This document shows positions 61,412 through 64,000 of a stretch of DNA of 64,000 nucleotides, one piece after another. The notes under the pieces are model-generated. The model worked only from the letters and a program-made list of their open reading frames with translations, ran no database searches and was not told where the DNA came from. Positions within the stretch are counted from its first letter, which is position 1, and every line of letters begins with the position of its first letter. The stretch comes from Porphyra umbilicalis (Eukaryota > Rhodophyta > Bangiophyceae > Bangiales > Bangiaceae), in the NCBI GenBank assembly GCA_002049455.2, contig KV918863.1, forward strand, positions 62,001-126,000, read 5' to 3'. The position numbers and the translations under genes are program-made.

Positions 61412-64000
61412 GCGATGGCGCCCCCGCGCTGGCCGCGCGGGTGGTTGCGAGGCCGGGTGCGCCGCGCCCGCCACAGTGGCATGACCCAGTGGACGCGCCG
61501 CTGCTTCGGCACGCGCGACTTACACGGGCACGCCAAATGATTGGCCACGGGTGATCCAAATATTGGCACCTCGGCGAATCATTGGCCGGCACGACCGGTG
61601 ACGGTGGATACGAGTGAATTGCAACACTGGAGGGCGTCGGGGCGAAGCCGCGTGGCGGCTGCCGCCACACTGGCGCACGTGGAGCAAGGGGCGCGATGGC
61701 GTGGGTGCGCCGGAGCGGGCAAGGCGGCGCGTGCCCGGAGGGGCACGCGGGAGAGGGATGCGTCGGAGCAGGTGCGATGGCGCGGGGGAGCACGCGGGAA
61801 AGGCGTGCGTGAGACCGGGCGCGGGTGCGCGGGGGAGCACGCGGGGAGGGCGTGCGCGGGCACGGGTGTGTGGGGGGGGGAGCTGTGTGCGCCGGCGGGG
61901 GACTGGCGCGCCGGGGGACGGTGCGAGCAGCGCCGGGCTATAAGGGGCGTGGGGGGAGGCGAGTTAGCCCAACACGCTCGGTAGAGACTTTGGATTCCCA
62001 CATCGTCAGAAAGCCACGGACACCCAACGAATGGCAGTAGCATTCATTATTTCGTCGTCAGTTGTTCCTAGGACGAAATGTAATCCGTTAGCCTCAGCGT
62101 TCTTTCTCGTTTGCTCATTTCGTTCTGGACGTCGTTCGGGCGTTTCCCGTCCCTGGAAGGAGGTGGAAGAGCCGCGTGAGACAGGCCCCAGATGGCTGGC
62201 ATCAGAATGTTTTTCGACGATGCTGATTGACAGCGTTCGTGCTCCAACAGCCCGTGCTACCATTTTGCGGAGCCAAGTACGACCGTGGTGGAAACCAACG
62301 TTCAAGTTCATGGGCAACAGTAACTAAAACGTACGTTAATAGGGTAGGCGCTGGCGGCCGGGCAGACAAACTGTCGTTAAGGAGATCGTTGACGGGAAAC
62401 ACTGGCCGTGCTCGCCCGAGTCCCGGTCGCCTTGCGACCGGTCCTCTGCTGCTGGCTTGACACGCGTCTGACGGTATGCGCCCGTGCCTCGGTCGCCCCG
62501 CCGCGGCTTCTCGTGGCGGACTGGACGCGCGTCTGGCGGTATGCACCACCCCACGTAGCAGACACGACACAGTCGACTGCGTGTCATTGCAGTCGGCTGC
62601 AGAAGTGCGCGACGGGTACGCCTTTCACCTGGTTCGGCAGTGGCCAATGGTTAGGAACATAAAAGCACCAGTGCATGTACATAAAACATGGTCAAGCATG
62701 GCAGTAGAGCGCAGATAACATCATCATACAACGACGGCGCCAGACAAAGCAAGAACTTACCTCACGCGCGTCCCATCAATCAGCACGCCCAAACTCACTC
62801 ACCCTCCTCACCGCCCTCATTGTCCTCTTCCTCGTCATCATCGTCACCATTGTGACGGTCAGGCCCATGGCCCCCGCACTCGGGCAACCAGATTCCCCGG
62901 AAATATGTCCCACTACCGCATATTTCAAATTGTTTCGTTGGCGACCCACTCGTGATCCCCTCATGGCTCACCAACCACAACCGCGATCCCAATACTTCCA
63001 AGGGATTCGTAACCCCGCCGGGCGGGCCCCTACTTAAAGGCCTGATTTTGTGTAGACCCGACTTGGATTATCGACTTATGTTACTCCACGCCCCTGACCC
63101 CGTGGCGCCGCAAGGGTGTCACGTAGCACCATTCCCCCGCCTCTAGTCAAGACCGTATTCAAAGCTTCGGCCGTCCTTCGCTGAGACTGGCCCCGTGGGC
63201 CCTGAAAGGAGGGTTTTCCGAAAGTCTTGTGAGGGTGTCTAAGAAGGGTTTTCCGAGGGTCATTTGAGGGTGTCTGAGGAGGGTTTCCGAGGGTCCTTTG
63301 AGGGTGTCTGAGGAGGGTTTTCGGGCGGTCCGAGGGCAACGGACGGAATAAGAGGGCGATGCGTGAGTATTGCCTCCAGGCCTTGGACGCGGGCAAGTGG
63401 ACTTCCGGTCACACAGCTCGTGTTTGCCGCTCGGGGCCCCTTCCCCCGGTCGAAGCCGTGCATGTGTGCTCTTCGGAGCTTTCTTCCGGGGCGGGTATTC
63501 CCCGACAGGACTACCCGGTGACACGGTCTGGCTCGCCCTCCTCCCAACTGGATGGGGTGGGCTGAGCGTGTTGTCACAACCATCATCACCATCATCGTCA
63601 CCTTCTCCGCCGTCGTCATCTCCGCCGTCCTCCTTCATAGCGGCGGCGGCGGCTGCTAATGCGGCAGCAACGGCGGCAGACGCCGGAATTGCCGACGGCA
63701 GCGGGGAGCGGGCCACCTTGTGAAGGATCTCCATGGACCGCGCTAGCCGGGATGGCAAGAGACCAGGGAATAGGGTTGTGCATCACGCCCCTTTTTGGGT
63801 GGCGGGGTGAGCGATGCACGCCTAATCACGCCCTTCTGCACGCCCCCAACATTGGCACCCCCCTCTCCCGCCCCTAATGTAGCCCCCATGCTTTGCCATT
63901 TACTTGATAGGGGATTCAAAGTACCCAATACTCTTGCAAGTCAGATGGTTCAAAGAAGCACAAAAATGCCAGAAAACACGGAGAAAACAGCTGCATGCGA
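61412..64000. other. Non-genic end of the window
   Basis: 61412-61960 is G-rich with near-repeats of GGGGGAGCACGCGGG. 62030-64000 has mixed composition and short frames. I see no gene, no clear terminal repeats, and one short tandem repeat at 63190-63325. Confidence 0.4.
63190..63325 (+). repeat. Tandem repeat of about 39 bp, three to four units
   Basis: Units built on GAGGGTTTTCCGAGGGTC followed by TTTGAGGGTGTCTGAG, with small length differences. Confidence 0.85.

Overview
The window is eukaryotic nuclear DNA. It is very GC-rich, with long runs of C/G and trinucleotide repeats. It holds a spliced TMCO1-type gene with a canonical GT-AG intron, Ty1/copia retrotransposons, a PIF/Harbinger transposon, several MITEs with TA or 8-bp target duplications, and few intact genes. 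High GC, few introns and heavy transposon load would fit a bangiophyte red alga of the Porphyra type, but that is inference; nothing here names the species. Because of the base composition, long open frames occur by chance on both strands, so most are not reported.

Layout. Positions 1-609 hold the start of an unrecognised minus-strand gene, then a 626-bp TA-flanked MITE (1636-2261) and a hypothetical ORF (2599-4149). A decayed Ty1/copia element with both LTRs fills 4277-9676. Next come an F-box protein gene (9992-11179), a GC-rich tract with a 77-bp minisatellite, and gene relics. From 14215 to 20210 a short-chain dehydrogenase gene is broken: its first 12 codons are separated from the rest by about 5 kb carrying an antisense beta-propeller gene (PF09826 type). 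A 130-bp MITE lies at 20696-20825 and the two-exon TMCO1 gene at 22949-23918. Positions 24262-28112 are layered repeats: a 0.7-kb duplication, a tandem repeat of about 563 bp interrupted by the second copy of the 626-bp MITE, and a 441-bp MITE. A G-rich tract precedes a 921-aa ankyrin-repeat gene (30524-33289).

Positions 35949-43640 carry both genes of a PIF/Harbinger transposon in convergent orientation: a SANT/Myb-like DNA-binding protein and a DDE transposase interrupted by one in-frame UAA. Positions 44000-53290 are mostly non-genic, with MITEs (a nested 129-bp element and a hAT-type element with a perfect 8-bp target duplication). An FkbM-type methyltransferase relic (53291-54450) abuts a 5'-truncated copia reverse transcriptase/RNase H. 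That RNase H reading frame is split by a 5.4-kb insertion with inverted ends (55738-61176) that carries a 15-bp minisatellite and a satellite of about 262 bp. The last 2.6 kb holds no gene I can support.

Working host genes are probably the F-box protein, TMCO1, the ankyrin-repeat protein and possibly the beta-propeller protein. They do not form a pathway together. The rest is best read as a transposon graveyard with nested insertions that can be ordered in time.
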